A stretch of DNA of 23,175 nucleotides from an uncultured Eubacteriales bacterium (lineage in GTDB: Bacteria > Bacillota > Clostridia > Oscillospirales > Oscillospiraceae): positions 1 through 23,175 of the forward strand of contig URGI01000029.1 in NCBI GenBank assembly GCA_900547315.1, written 5' to 3'. The notes under the pieces were generated by a model. That model made no database searches and had not been told where the DNA came from. It was given only the letters and a program-made list of their open reading frames with translations. A program made the position numbers and the translations under genes. The first letter of the stretch is position 1, and every line of letters begins with the position of its first letter. This document shows, piece after piece, positions 6,283 to 15,001 of the stretch.

Positions 6283-6891
6283 TTACTCCGCAAGCGCTTT
6301 TTCAACGACGGCGCGTATTTTTTCCGCCTGCTCGGCGCAGTTATTGATGTTCAGCTCGTTCTCACGGCGGGTGACGAATTTATAAGTCTCGTCGCTGCTG
6401 TACCGCGCCATATCGACAATATACAGTCTTGCACAGCGCACAGCGGCGAGGGCAAGCTCCGCGGCTTCGCCGACGTAGTGCATCGAATCCTTCGGGCAGA
6501 TCTCGGCAAGTCTGGCTATAAGCTCCAGCGCCTGACCCATCATGTTGATTATCTCCTGATCGATGCAGACGGCGGGCTGGCGCGCGGCCTCGATCGTTCT
6601 CGCGTCGCCCTCCTTGATCGCGCGGCGGAGCGGCCCGCGGGACTTCACGTCCTCGTCGATGAGGTGCACCATGTAGCCGCGCAGAGTCTCGATGTTGCGC
6701 GCGATATACTGCGCCTTTTCGCCGCTCTGGTCGCATGCGGCAGCAGCTCTGGCCGCAAGGGACATCGCGACCGCGGCAGTCATTGCGGCGGCACTCCCCG
6801 TCTCAAGGCGACTGTCAGGTGCGGCGAGAGCCTTTGTGAACTCCTCCGCGTTCTTTTCCCTGAATATCTCGATGATCAATTTGTCTGCCAT
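6283..6891 (-). CDS. cyclodeaminase/cyclohydrolase family protein (FTCD C-terminal type)
   Basis: This 202-residue all-helical protein matches the stand-alone formiminotetrahydrofolate cyclodeaminase family. The signature EFTKALAAP followed by GSAAAM (32-37), the Ala-rich helices after it, and the basic KSRGPLRRAIKEGDARTIE segment in the middle fit the family, which converts formimino- or methenyl-tetrahydrofolate species in one-carbon metabolism. In many clostridia it stands next to folD or purine genes; here it follows prfC, so context gives no further help. The ATG has AAGGAGG, which overlaps the prfC stop codon TAA, with 11 bases between genes, so it is cotranscribed and perhaps coupled with prfC. 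Exact substrate is uncertain; no partner formiminotransferase is in view. Confidence 0.85.
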   Translation of the reverse strand: MADKLIIEIFREKNAEEFTKALAAPDSRLETGSAAAMTAAVAMSLAARAAAACDQSGEKAQYIARNIETLRGYMVHLIDEDVKSRGPLRRAIKEGDARTIEAARQPAVCIDQEIINMMGQALELIARLAEICPKDSMHYVGEAAELALAAVRCARLYIVDMARYSSDETYKFVTRRENELNINNCAEQAEKIRAVVEKALAE

Positions 6892-6902
6892 GGTACGCCT
6901 CC

Positions 6903-8495
6903 TTATTCACGGTTAAATTCTCTGAGGGACAGCCCCTCGTTTTTCTGCAAAGCCCAGTTGATGCACCATTCGGATGTGAACAGCAGGAGGTTGTTGCCCT
7001 TGAAGTCCTGCACCCACTTGGTATCGCTCGTGAGGTTGAGCGCGTGAACGTCGATATTCTCGTTGTCGATCCAGCGGACATGCTCAAACGGCATGTTGCG
7101 GCGGCGGATATCAACGCCGTATTCGCTCTTGAGGCGGTATTCCAGCACCTCAAACTGAAGCACGCCGACGACGCCGACAATGACCTCCTCGACGCCGGTA
7201 TACGGCTCGTGGAAAATCTGTATCGCGCCCTCCTGCGCTATCTGCATGATGCCCTTCTCGAACTGCTTGCGCTTCATCGTATCGACGCGCTCCACAGCCG
7301 CGAAATGCTCCGGCGCGAAGGTTGGAATGCCCTCGAAGCAGGCGTTCATCCCTTTCTCGCATATCGTGTCGCCTATCGAGAAGATGCCTGGGTCGAATAC
7401 GCCGATGATGTCTCCGGCGTAAGCCTCGTCGATTATGGCGCGGTCAGACGCCATGAGCTGCTGCGGCTGGGCAAGGCGGAGCGCCTTGGCGCCCTGAACG
7501 TGATAATATTCCTTCTCGCGCTCAAACTTGCCGGAACAGATGCGCATGAACGCGATACGGTCGCGGTGCGCCTTGTTCATATTGGCCTGTATCTTGAAAA
7601 CAAAGGCCGAGAAGCGCGGGTCGAACGGGTCGATTATATCGTCGTTCGAGATGCGCGGCAGAGGCGGCATGGTCAGCTTCAGAAACTGCTCAAGGAAGGG
7701 TTCAACGCCGAAGTTATTGAGCGCCGAGCCGAAGAACACCGGACTGAGTCGGCCGCTTCTGACCTTTTCGATGTCAAAGTCATAGCCCGCGCCGTCAAGC
7801 AGCTCGATATCGTCGGCAAGCGTTTTGCGCAGACGCTCGCCTATCAGCTCGTCCAGCTTCTCGGTCTCGTCCAGTTTGCACTCGATAGCGCTGATGCGGC
7901 TCTGCCCGCGGTGGAATTCGCTGAACGCGAGTATTTCCTGCTTCTCGCGGTCATACACGCCCTTGAACTCCTGCCCGCAGCCGATGGGCCAGTTCATCGG
8001 ATAAGTCCCGATGCCGAACTCGTTCTCCAACTCCTCCATGAGGTCGTACGGACTGCGCGCCTCGCGGTCGAGCTTGTTGATAAAGGTGAATATGGGGATG
8101 TGCCGCATGGCGCATATCTTGAAGAGCTTGCGGGTCTGCGGCTCGATGCCCTTTGCGGCGTCGATGACCATGACGGCGGAGTCCGCCGCCATAAGCGTCC
8201 GATACGTGTCCTCGGAGAAGTCCTGGTGGCCGGGGGTGTCGAGGATGTTGATACAGAAGCCCTCGTACTCAAACTGCATAACGGACGAGGTTATTGATAT
8301 TCCGCGCTGCTTCTCAAGCTCCATCCAGTCGGACACCGCGTGACGCGCCGTGGCCTTGCCCTTGACGGAGCCTGCGGTCTGTATCGCTCCGCCGTAAAGC
8401 AGGAGCTTTTCTGTAAGTGTGGTTTTACCGGCGTCGGGGTGCGAGATTATTGCAAAGGTTCTCCGGCGGCCGATCTCGGTTTTCATATCTGGCAT
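6903..8495 (-). CDS. prfC: peptide chain release factor 3 (RF3), GTPase
   Basis: RF3 is a translational GTPase that recycles RF1/RF2 from the ribosome after termination. G1 is SHPDAGKTT (about 18-26), G2 lies in RGISITSS, G3 is DTPGHQDFSEDTYR (the FSEDTYR sequence separates RF3 from EF-G), and G4 is NKLD. The long C-terminal part carries domain II and the RF3-specific C-terminal domain; at 530 residues the length is normal. The frame opens with TTG at 8510, but ATG 8495 is preferred since GGAG lies seven bases upstream; a second ATG at 8486 is possible. A promoter is visible at 8530-8558. The cyclodeaminase-family gene follows in the same unit. Confidence 0.96.
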   Translation of the reverse strand: MPDMKTEIGRRRTFAIISHPDAGKTTLTEKLLLYGGAIQTAGSVKGKATARHAVSDWMELEKQRGISITSSVMQFEYEGFCINILDTPGHQDFSEDTYRTLMAADSAVMVIDAAKGIEPQTRKLFKICAMRHIPIFTFINKLDREARSPYDLMEELENEFGIGTYPMNWPIGCGQEFKGVYDREKQEILAFSEFHRGQSRISAIECKLDETEKLDELIGERLRKTLADDIELLDGAGYDFDIEKVRSGRLSPVFFGSALNNFGVEPFLEQFLKLTMPPLPRISNDDIIDPFDPRFSAFVFKIQANMNKAHRDRIAFMRICSGKFEREKEYYHVQGAKALRLAQPQQLMASDRAIIDEAYAGDIIGVFDPGIFSIGDTICEKGMNACFEGIPTFAPEHFAAVERVDTMKRKQFEKGIMQIAQEGAIQIFHEPYTGVEEVIVGVVGVLQFEVLEYRLKSEYGVDIRRRNMPFEHVRWIDNENIDVHALNLTSDTKWVQDFKGNNLLLFTSEWCINWALQKNEGLSLREFNRE

Positions 8496-8529
8496 AATTA
8501 TCTCCAACAAAACGATCTAACGAATAATT

Positions 8530-8558
8530 ATTTTAGCATATGTTTCCCGCAAAAGCAA
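8530..8558 (-). promoter_or_regulatory. probable promoter for prfC
   Basis: On the minus strand TTGCTT (8553-8558) and TAAAAT (8530-8535) are separated by 17 bases with an extended TGC before the -10. It lies between the FliB-like stop and the prfC start. Confidence 0.55.
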
Positions 8559-8566
8559 AGATTTTA

Positions 8567-9448
8567 TTACTGTTTCAAAGCATCACAGATAATTTTTATA
8601 TTCTCGTCCGAATATTCTATCTCCTCGGAGTACATGCGCAGGTTTTCCGCGTGCTGCTCCGGCGGCGACACGAAGTCGAGCGCGGCCACGATGGCTGTAC
8701 TGAGCACGGCAAAGCGCAGAGTCTCCGGCGATTCAAAATGCCGGTATACAAAGTACGATGCCAGGCGCTCATACCGCGGCAGGTTCGGCACGGTAAAGGT
8801 GTATATGCTGCGCAGAGAATCCAATTCCGCGCCCCACGACTTGTTCATCCGCTCAAGCCCGGAGTAAAACTCTTCCCAGCGGCGCATATCGAGCGGCGGC
8901 ATCTCCGCGCCGCACAATGCGCAGGCCGCGGCCATGCGCTGGTGCAGCGGGTGCGCCCTATCGGCAAGCGTATGGAGGATTTTTCCGCGCAGAAGGTAGA
9001 TTTCGTTCTCCTCTGCGCTGTCCTCGTCCGGTTCTCCGTCGTCCTCGGCAATGAAGCCAATTGGTGCGTCGCTTGAATACAAAAGCCGCACGACCTCCTC
9101 ACAGCAGAGGCCAAGGCCGGATTCCTCGCGCCCGCCCGTGAAATTATAAAAACGCGGGTGCTCGGCGCAGATATCGCACAGCGCGTCCTCGCCGAGCGTG
9201 AGTATCAGCCGACAGAGACCGTCCCCGCACAGGAACGGACAGCGGCCGTCCTCCGTCATAACAAAATGCGGCTCCGGCTCCGCAGAGATATGCGCGCGCA
9301 GCTCGCCGCCTATCGCGCCTGACAGCTCCGCATAATAATCCGCGGTGTCCTCGTCGATATCTATCTCCCAGCCAGCGCAGCAGCTGTGACGGCAGGCAGA
9401 GGCAATGCAGCGGAAGTCATCGTAAAAATCTGGTTTTATATATATCAT
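8567..9448 (-). CDS. FliB-like cysteine-cluster protein (flagellin lysine N-methylase family)
   Basis: This 293-residue protein begins with KPDFYDDFRCIASACRH and carries a dense set of cysteines: C14, C19, C23, C24, then CPFLCGDGLC, LCDICAEHPR and GLCCEE. That arrangement is typical of the FliB/YkgJ-like family, which probably binds an Fe-S cluster or zinc; FliB of Salmonella methylates flagellin lysines. It is shorter than typical FliB, the loss being in the C-terminal half, and no flagellar gene is in the window, so a flagellin substrate is doubtful. The frame extends to ATG 9475, but that codon lies in the loop of the upstream gene's terminator; ATG 9448 matches the family's usual N-terminus. 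No clear ribosome binding site precedes it; a leaderless start or weak initiation is possible. Confidence 0.75.
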   Translation of the reverse strand: MIYIKPDFYDDFRCIASACRHSCCAGWEIDIDEDTADYYAELSGAIGGELRAHISAEPEPHFVMTEDGRCPFLCGDGLCRLILTLGEDALCDICAEHPRFYNFTGGREESGLGLCCEEVVRLLYSSDAPIGFIAEDDGEPDEDSAEENEIYLLRGKILHTLADRAHPLHQRMAAACALCGAEMPPLDMRRWEEFYSGLERMNKSWGAELDSLRSIYTFTVPNLPRYERLASYFVYRHFESPETLRFAVLSTAIVAALDFVSPPEQHAENLRMYSEEIEYSDENIKIICDALKQ

Positions 9449-9459
9449 AGTATTATCAA

Positions 9460-9490
9460 AATATATCCCTGCCATGGGCAGGGATATATT
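9460..9490 (-). terminator. terminator of the yihY-like gene
   Basis: A 14-bp perfect stem (9460-9473 with 9477-9490) with a 3-base loop begins within the stop codon of the YihY-like gene. On the minus strand it runs into TATATTTTGATAAT, a U-rich tail. Confidence 0.75.
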
Positions 9491-10310
9491 ATTCGGCCTC
9501 GCGGCTTTTAATGTTTCTTATGGTTATATTAAACACCGCGCCGCAGTAGATCATCAGGCAGCAGGTGTAAAGCCAGAACATCAGCAAAATAACGGACGCA
9601 AGCGAGCCGTACACAAGCGGATACTTGGCCGACGCGCTTATAAAAATTGAGAACACGACGCAGACCACGACCGAGGCGACCGTCGAGAGTATCGCGCCGC
9701 CGAAGGTGTGATAATTATCGCTGCTCCGCTTCGAAATCTCGTACACGCCCCAGATTATCACAAAAAATATCCCGAACAGGACGATAAATCTCAGCCAGTT
9801 CCATGAGTTGCTGATATCTATAAACGGCAGCAGCTCGTTAATTTTATCAATGACGGTGTGTCCCGTGAGCATGACGAGCACCGCGAAGTACAGCGCCGCG
9901 AGGAACAGCAGCGAGAAAACGATGCTGAACAGGAAGCCGAACAGCCCCTGAAAGCGCTGACCTCCCTGCATGTCCCCTATCGTGGCCTGAAGGCTGCGGC
10001 ACGCGGCCGAGGCCGACGTGATCAGAACGGTAAGCCCCGCGACCATCATGGCGTTGCTGTTATTTGAGGCGACGTACAGGAGAAAATCCCTGATCGATCT
10101 CGCCGTCTCTGTGGCCATGAACTTCTCCGCGAAGCTGAGAACCGTCATCGCCTTACTGTAGCTGTTGCCCAGCATGGTGTACAGGCAGATTATCAGCGGG
10201 AATATTGTCATGGTCAGATAGTAAGACAGTGCGGCTGACGACCTTGTTATGTGTTTGCCCGTATACAGGCGGGCAAATTCTTTTACAAAGCTGATGGATT
10301 TGTTGACCAT
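9489..10310 (-). CDS. YihY/BrkB family inner membrane protein
   Basis: This 273-residue integral membrane protein has the YihY/virulence factor BrkB family layout: an N-terminal amphipathic start with SSAALSYYLTMTIFPLIICLY (about 24-44), then about five further hydrophobic segments, the last being a long one ending in LMFWLYTCCLMIYCGAVFN. The family was once annotated as RNase BN in error; its real function is unknown, with transport or envelope roles proposed. The ATG has GGAGAG seven bases upstream. It lies behind the ftsZ terminator, so it relies on readthrough or on a promoter I could not identify. Confidence 0.9.
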   Translation of the reverse strand: MVNKSISFVKEFARLYTGKHITRSSAALSYYLTMTIFPLIICLYTMLGNSYSKAMTVLSFAEKFMATETARSIRDFLLYVASNNSNAMMVAGLTVLITSASAACRSLQATIGDMQGGQRFQGLFGFLFSIVFSLLFLAALYFAVLVMLTGHTVIDKINELLPFIDISNSWNWLRFIVLFGIFFVIIWGVYEISKRSSDNYHTFGGAILSTVASVVVCVVFSIFISASAKYPLVYGSLASVILLMFWLYTCCLMIYCGAVFNITIRNIKSREAE

Positions 10311-10324
10311 TAAAATCTCTCCGG

Positions 10325-10357
10325 TAAAAAGCTCCTCCGTCCGTTGGGATGGAGGAG
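10325..10357 (-). terminator. ftsZ terminator
   Basis: A stem of 11 positions (10332-10342 with 10347-10357; one mismatch on this strand) with a 4-base loop is followed on the minus strand by CTTTTTAC. It marks the end of the division cluster. Confidence 0.82.
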
Positions 10358-10408
10358 TTTTAATTCAGCCGCCGGTCAGCCCATGCGGTCACAAGTCATA
10401 AGACCTGT

Positions 10409-11566
<1,158 letters not shown>

Positions 11567-11631
11567 AGCTCTTGCCTCCCTGTATTGTTTACATCACTTT
11601 CTGTGAAATATATCTAAGCTTGGTAGTGTTT

Positions 11632-11660
11632 ATAATATTACATTTTCCCCGCGCGGTCAA
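11632..11660 (-). promoter_or_regulatory. ftsZ promoter with A-tract upstream element
   Basis: On the minus strand TTGACC (11655-11660) and TATTAT (11632-11637) are 17 bases apart. The stretch just upstream (11661-11681 on the plus strand) is nearly all A on this strand and is a good UP element. ftsZ can therefore be transcribed apart from ftsQ; no terminator for ftsQ was seen. Confidence 0.75.
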
Positions 11661-11705
11661 TATCTTTTTTTATTTTTTTGTAAGCGTTTTGTAAATTACG
11701 CAGCA

Positions 11706-12488
11706 TCAGTTGGGGCTGAAATGCGCGGTGGACGTATCCGACAGGTTTATGATGCCCACATCGCCCGCTTTTAGCTTTTCCATCACGGAGACAAACATTC
11801 CAAATTTATACTCGACCTCGCTGTACGAGCCGAGGATCACCGTGTATTTCCGCCCGTACGAGAACTTGACGGCGTCAGGATCGGAGAAGTCGATGCGCGT
11901 GACGTTGGACGCCAAACCGCGCTCCTGAAGCTGATACAGTATCTCCGCGAGATACTCGACCGACGCGACGCTTCCGTCTCCGGTCGTGAGCTGTTCGCCG
12001 ATGAGCAGCGTGCCGGGGTCGAAGCCGACTATCGGGATGAGCTGATCCTGCTCACCGTCGGCCGCCTTGCCGAGCACCTTGCAGTTATGGTCGAGCGTCC
12101 AGTCCTCGTCACCGACGACGAGGTAGGCCATAGCCTTGCTCTCCGTCACGGTAATGGTTATCCTGTCGGGGAGGCTTCGCGTGATGGAAACCTCCTCAAT
12201 GTACGGCAATTTTGCGAGCGCACGGCTGACAGCGGCGATACGGTCGTAGAAAAACAGGTTATCGCCGTCCTCTATGTCTATGGCCTTTATTATCTCTTCA
12301 TCGGTGTAATGCTCGTTGCCCTCCACACGTATATCGTGCACGCGGAAAAGGACGCTCATCACAAATATTGCCGCTATGACGACAAGGACGAAGCCGATCA
12401 GCGCATTGACGCTGGTGTGCTTCCGCGGGGCGTTATGCTCGCCGTGCTTGCTCTCCGGCGGCTGCTGTGAGTGTAGGCTGTGTGCCAT
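11706..12488 (-). CDS. ftsQ: cell division protein FtsQ/DivIB
   Basis: This 260-residue bitopic protein joins FtsL and FtsB/DivIC in the divisome. It has a polar cytoplasmic N-terminus rich in His and Gln (1-26), one membrane segment (about 28-49), then a POTRA domain beginning FRVHDIRVEGNEHYTDEEI (48-66) and a beta domain (about 120-250). The N-terminal LRVxxIxVxGN-like start of POTRA is the family hallmark. ATG 12488 has AAGGA about nine bases upstream. It follows murA by 26 bases and probably shares its transcript. DivIB and FtsQ are the same family; the Firmicute name is divIB. Confidence 0.92.
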   Translation of the reverse strand: MAHSLHSQQPPESKHGEHNAPRKHTSVNALIGFVLVVIAAIFVMSVLFRVHDIRVEGNEHYTDEEIIKAIDIEDGDNLFFYDRIAAVSRALAKLPYIEEVSITRSLPDRITITVTESKAMAYLVVGDEDWTLDHNCKVLGKAADGEQDQLIPIVGFDPGTLLIGEQLTTGDGSVASVEYLAEILYQLQERGLASNVTRIDFSDPDAVKFSYGRKYTVILGSYSEVEYKFGMFVSVMEKLKAGDVGIINLSDTSTAHFSPN

Positions 12489-12514
12489 TTATCATTTTCC
12501 TTTCGGGATATGTA

Positions 12515-13768
12515 TTAATATTCAAGATTCACATCCGCACCAAGCGAGCGGAGCTTGCGGTCAAACCGCTCGTACCCGCGGGTGACGTGCCCGTCGTCAC
12601 GCACGACGGTCTCCCCTTCCGCGCAAAGTCCGGCAATTATCATTGCCGCGCCGCCGCGCAGGTCGGTCGCGTTGAGCATCGTGCCGCGCAGGCGGTCAAC
12701 TCCCCATATCTCCGCCCTGCGGCCAGATACGGTGATATCCGCGCCGAGACGGCGCAGCTCCGCCGCCTGGCGGAAGCGGTTTTCAAATATGTTCTCGGTT
12801 ATAAGCGTTCTTCCCTCGGCCTTCAGCAGCGCCGCCATGAGCACCGGCTGCGCGTCGGTCGGGAAGCCGGGGTACGGCGCAGTCGATATCTCCTCGACGG
12901 CCTTCAGCCGCCCGTCGGATATGAGCCTGACGGAACGTTTATTTGATATTATATCACATCCTGATTGATTTAGGAAGTAGAGAACCGTAGAAAAATGCGC
13001 GGGATCCACGCCGCGAAGCTCAACATCGCCCCCGCAGGCGGCCGCTGCGCAGGCAAGAGTCGAGGCGACGATCCTGTCGGGCATTATTCTGAAGCAGACC
13101 TGCGTCTCCGGCTCCATGCCTCTGATGTATATATCCCCCGTGCCAGCGCCGCTTATGTCGGCTCCAAGAAGGTTCAGATACTCCTGGAGCGCGATTATCT
13201 CCGGTTCACGCGCAGCACCGTGGATAACGGTCTCGCCCTTCGCCGCACACGCGGCAAGCACCGTATTCTCCGTCGCGCCGACGCTCGGAAACGGCAGCAC
13301 GATCTCCGCGCCGCGAAGCTCCGCCGCGTGACAGTATATCTCACGCCCGTTCTCCTCAATCTCTGCGCCGAGGCTGCGCAGCGCCGCGAGGTGCAGGTCT
13401 ATCGGCCTTTTTCCCAGCTGGCATCCGCCGGGGAGCGACAGTCTCGCCTCGCCGCAGCGGGCGAGCAGCGCGCCCATGAAGATGACCGACGAGCGCATCT
13501 CCTCCATCAGGTCATGCGGTATCGCACAATACGAAAGCTGCGTGGAATCTATGTACACGTCGCCGCCGCGCTGTTCGGCGGTGCATCCGAGGTGCCGCAC
13601 TATGCGCAGCGCTGCGTCAACATCCCGAAGCTGCGGCACATTCAGCAGCTCCGATCCCGCCGGCACTACGAGCGAGGCGGCAATTATCGGTAAGGTCGCA
13701 TTCTTGGAGCCCTGGACAAAGCAGGCTCCGTCGAGCCTGCGGCCGCCCTTTATTCGCCATATATCCAA
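12515..13768 (-). CDS. murA: UDP-N-acetylglucosamine 1-carboxyvinyltransferase MurA
   Basis: MurA transfers enolpyruvate from PEP to UDP-GlcNAc, the first committed step of peptidoglycan synthesis, and is the fosfomycin target. The catalytic Cys116 is in LPGGCQLGKRP, the substrate pair Lys22-Asn23 in QGSKNATLP, Arg121 follows the loop, and FPTDAQ holds the conserved Asp. With 417 residues the length is normal. The cysteine is kept, so fosfomycin sensitivity would be expected of this copy. The start is TTG at 13768; no closer in-frame ATG exists before residue 88 and the protein aligns with family N-termini from here. GGGGGTG seven bases upstream acts as ribosome binding site, but it is also the 3' arm of a GC-rich hairpin (13778-13815), so initiation may be restrained. 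Confidence 0.95.
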   Translation of the reverse strand: MDIWRIKGGRRLDGACFVQGSKNATLPIIAASLVVPAGSELLNVPQLRDVDAALRIVRHLGCTAEQRGGDVYIDSTQLSYCAIPHDLMEEMRSSVIFMGALLARCGEARLSLPGGCQLGKRPIDLHLAALRSLGAEIEENGREIYCHAAELRGAEIVLPFPSVGATENTVLAACAAKGETVIHGAAREPEIIALQEYLNLLGADISGAGTGDIYIRGMEPETQVCFRIMPDRIVASTLACAAAACGGDVELRGVDPAHFSTVLYFLNQSGCDIISNKRSVRLISDGRLKAVEEISTAPYPGFPTDAQPVLMAALLKAEGRTLITENIFENRFRQAAELRRLGADITVSGRRAEIWGVDRLRGTMLNATDLRGGAAMIIAGLCAEGETVVRDDGHVTRGYERFDRKLRSLGADVNLEY

Positions 13769-13815
13769 AATAAAACACCCCCGCGCATGATTTATGCCAT
13801 ACTATGCCGCGGGGG
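13767..13815 (-). terminator. murG-murA intergenic hairpin: terminator that masks the murA ribosome binding site
   Basis: CCCCCGCG (13808-13815 read on the minus strand) pairs with CGCGGGGG (13778-13785): 8 bp, all G-C, extended by 3 bp past a bulge. It is followed by TGTTTTATTTT on the minus strand. The 3' arm contains the murA ribosome binding site and the U-run ends in the murA TTG start codon. Confidence 0.78.
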
Positions 13816-13833
13816 CTTATTATGTGTTTTTTC

Positions 13834-14961
13834 TCAGTTCTTTTCGTGTACGATGTCAAGAATTATGCCGCAGATCCGGTCAGTCGCGTCAGTGACCGCG
13901 AGGGAGGCCATGGCCTTCGACATCTCGTCGAGCTTTGCCTCGTCGTGCAGCAACTCACGCACGCAGGCAAGCAGCGTCTCCGGCTCGAACTCATTTTCGA
14001 GGAACACCTTCGCGCCGCCAGCGCGTTCAAGCACACGCGCGTTTTTCTCCTGATGATTATTCGTGACGTTCGGCGACGGGACAAGGATAACGGGCTTGCC
14101 CATATACGTCAGTTCCGACAGCGTCGATGCGCCGGCGCGGCACATGATGAGGTCGGCCGCCGCCATCACGCGCGGCATGTCGAATATGTATTCCCGTATA
14201 TCGACGCCGTAGGACGCGTAGTCCGGCGCAGTCTCGCTGAGCTTCTCCATGAAGCCCTTATAGTACATACTGCCGACGGAGTGGATGAGGCGGAACTCGT
14301 CAAGTCCGCGCAGCATCGGGATGATCTCGGCCATGGTGTCGTTCATATGCCCCGCGCCGAGAGAGCCCCAGACCGAAACGACCAGCGGCTTGTCTGCCGG
14401 GAGACCCAGCTCCTTTTTCGCCGAGTCCTTCGTGTAGCACGCGAACGCGCCGCGAACAGGCGTACCGGTGACGACTACGCGCTCCTGCTGCTTATAATAC
14501 TTTTTGCTGTCCTCAAGGCCAAGCATTATCCTGTCCACATGCCCCGCGAGCTGCTTTGTCGTGAGGCCGGGGACGGCATTGCTCTCATGCACAGCGGTCG
14601 GAATATGCAGCTCGGACGCCGCCATGAGCACAGGGTAGCAGACATAGCCGCCAGTGCCGATAACGGCGTCGGGCTTGAAATCGCGGATTATCTTCTTCGC
14701 CTCATGCGTGGAAACTGCGACGTTTTTCAGCGTCTCAAGATTGTGCACCATCGCGCTGAGACTGTGCCCGCGGCTTATGTTGGTTATCTTCAGGGGCTTT
14801 ATCTCATAGCCCTCGCGCGGCACGAGCTCCATTTCCATCTTGCCTTCGGCGCCGATGAACAGCACCTCGCAGTCCGGCATCAGCTCGCGCAGCCGGCCGG
14901 CTATCGCCAGCGCCGGATTTATATGACCGGCAGTGCCGCCGCAGGTGAATATAAACTTCAT
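13834..14961 (-). CDS. murG: MurG, lipid II-forming GlcNAc transferase
   Basis: MurG adds GlcNAc from UDP-GlcNAc to lipid I at the cytoplasmic face of the membrane, giving lipid II. The GT-B fold signatures are plain: TCGGTAGHINPALA (6-19), HESNAVPG in the middle, the GSLGA loop, and the donor-site region RAGASTLSE followed by NNHQEKNA. The His in GTAGH and Glu of STLSE are kept. At 375 residues it is of normal length. ATG 14961 has AAGGGA nine bases upstream, 40 bases after ftsW. Since a terminator follows, it is probably the last gene of the mraZ-murG transcript. Confidence 0.97.
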   Translation of the reverse strand: MKFIFTCGGTAGHINPALAIAGRLRELMPDCEVLFIGAEGKMEMELVPREGYEIKPLKITNISRGHSLSAMVHNLETLKNVAVSTHEAKKIIRDFKPDAVIGTGGYVCYPVLMAASELHIPTAVHESNAVPGLTTKQLAGHVDRIMLGLEDSKKYYKQQERVVVTGTPVRGAFACYTKDSAKKELGLPADKPLVVSVWGSLGAGHMNDTMAEIIPMLRGLDEFRLIHSVGSMYYKGFMEKLSETAPDYASYGVDIREYIFDMPRVMAAADLIMCRAGASTLSELTYMGKPVILVPSPNVTNNHQEKNARVLERAGGAKVFLENEFEPETLLACVRELLHDEAKLDEMSKAMASLAVTDATDRICGIILDIVHEKN

Positions 14962-15001
14962 ATAAACACGTCCCTTCGGATTTTATCTGGATTTTATCTT
15001 T

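Noticed and set aside
11661..11681. T-rich run after ftsQ as a terminator
   Set aside because: The run is A-rich on the transcribed minus strand and has no convincing stem; it fits better as an UP element of the ftsZ promoter.
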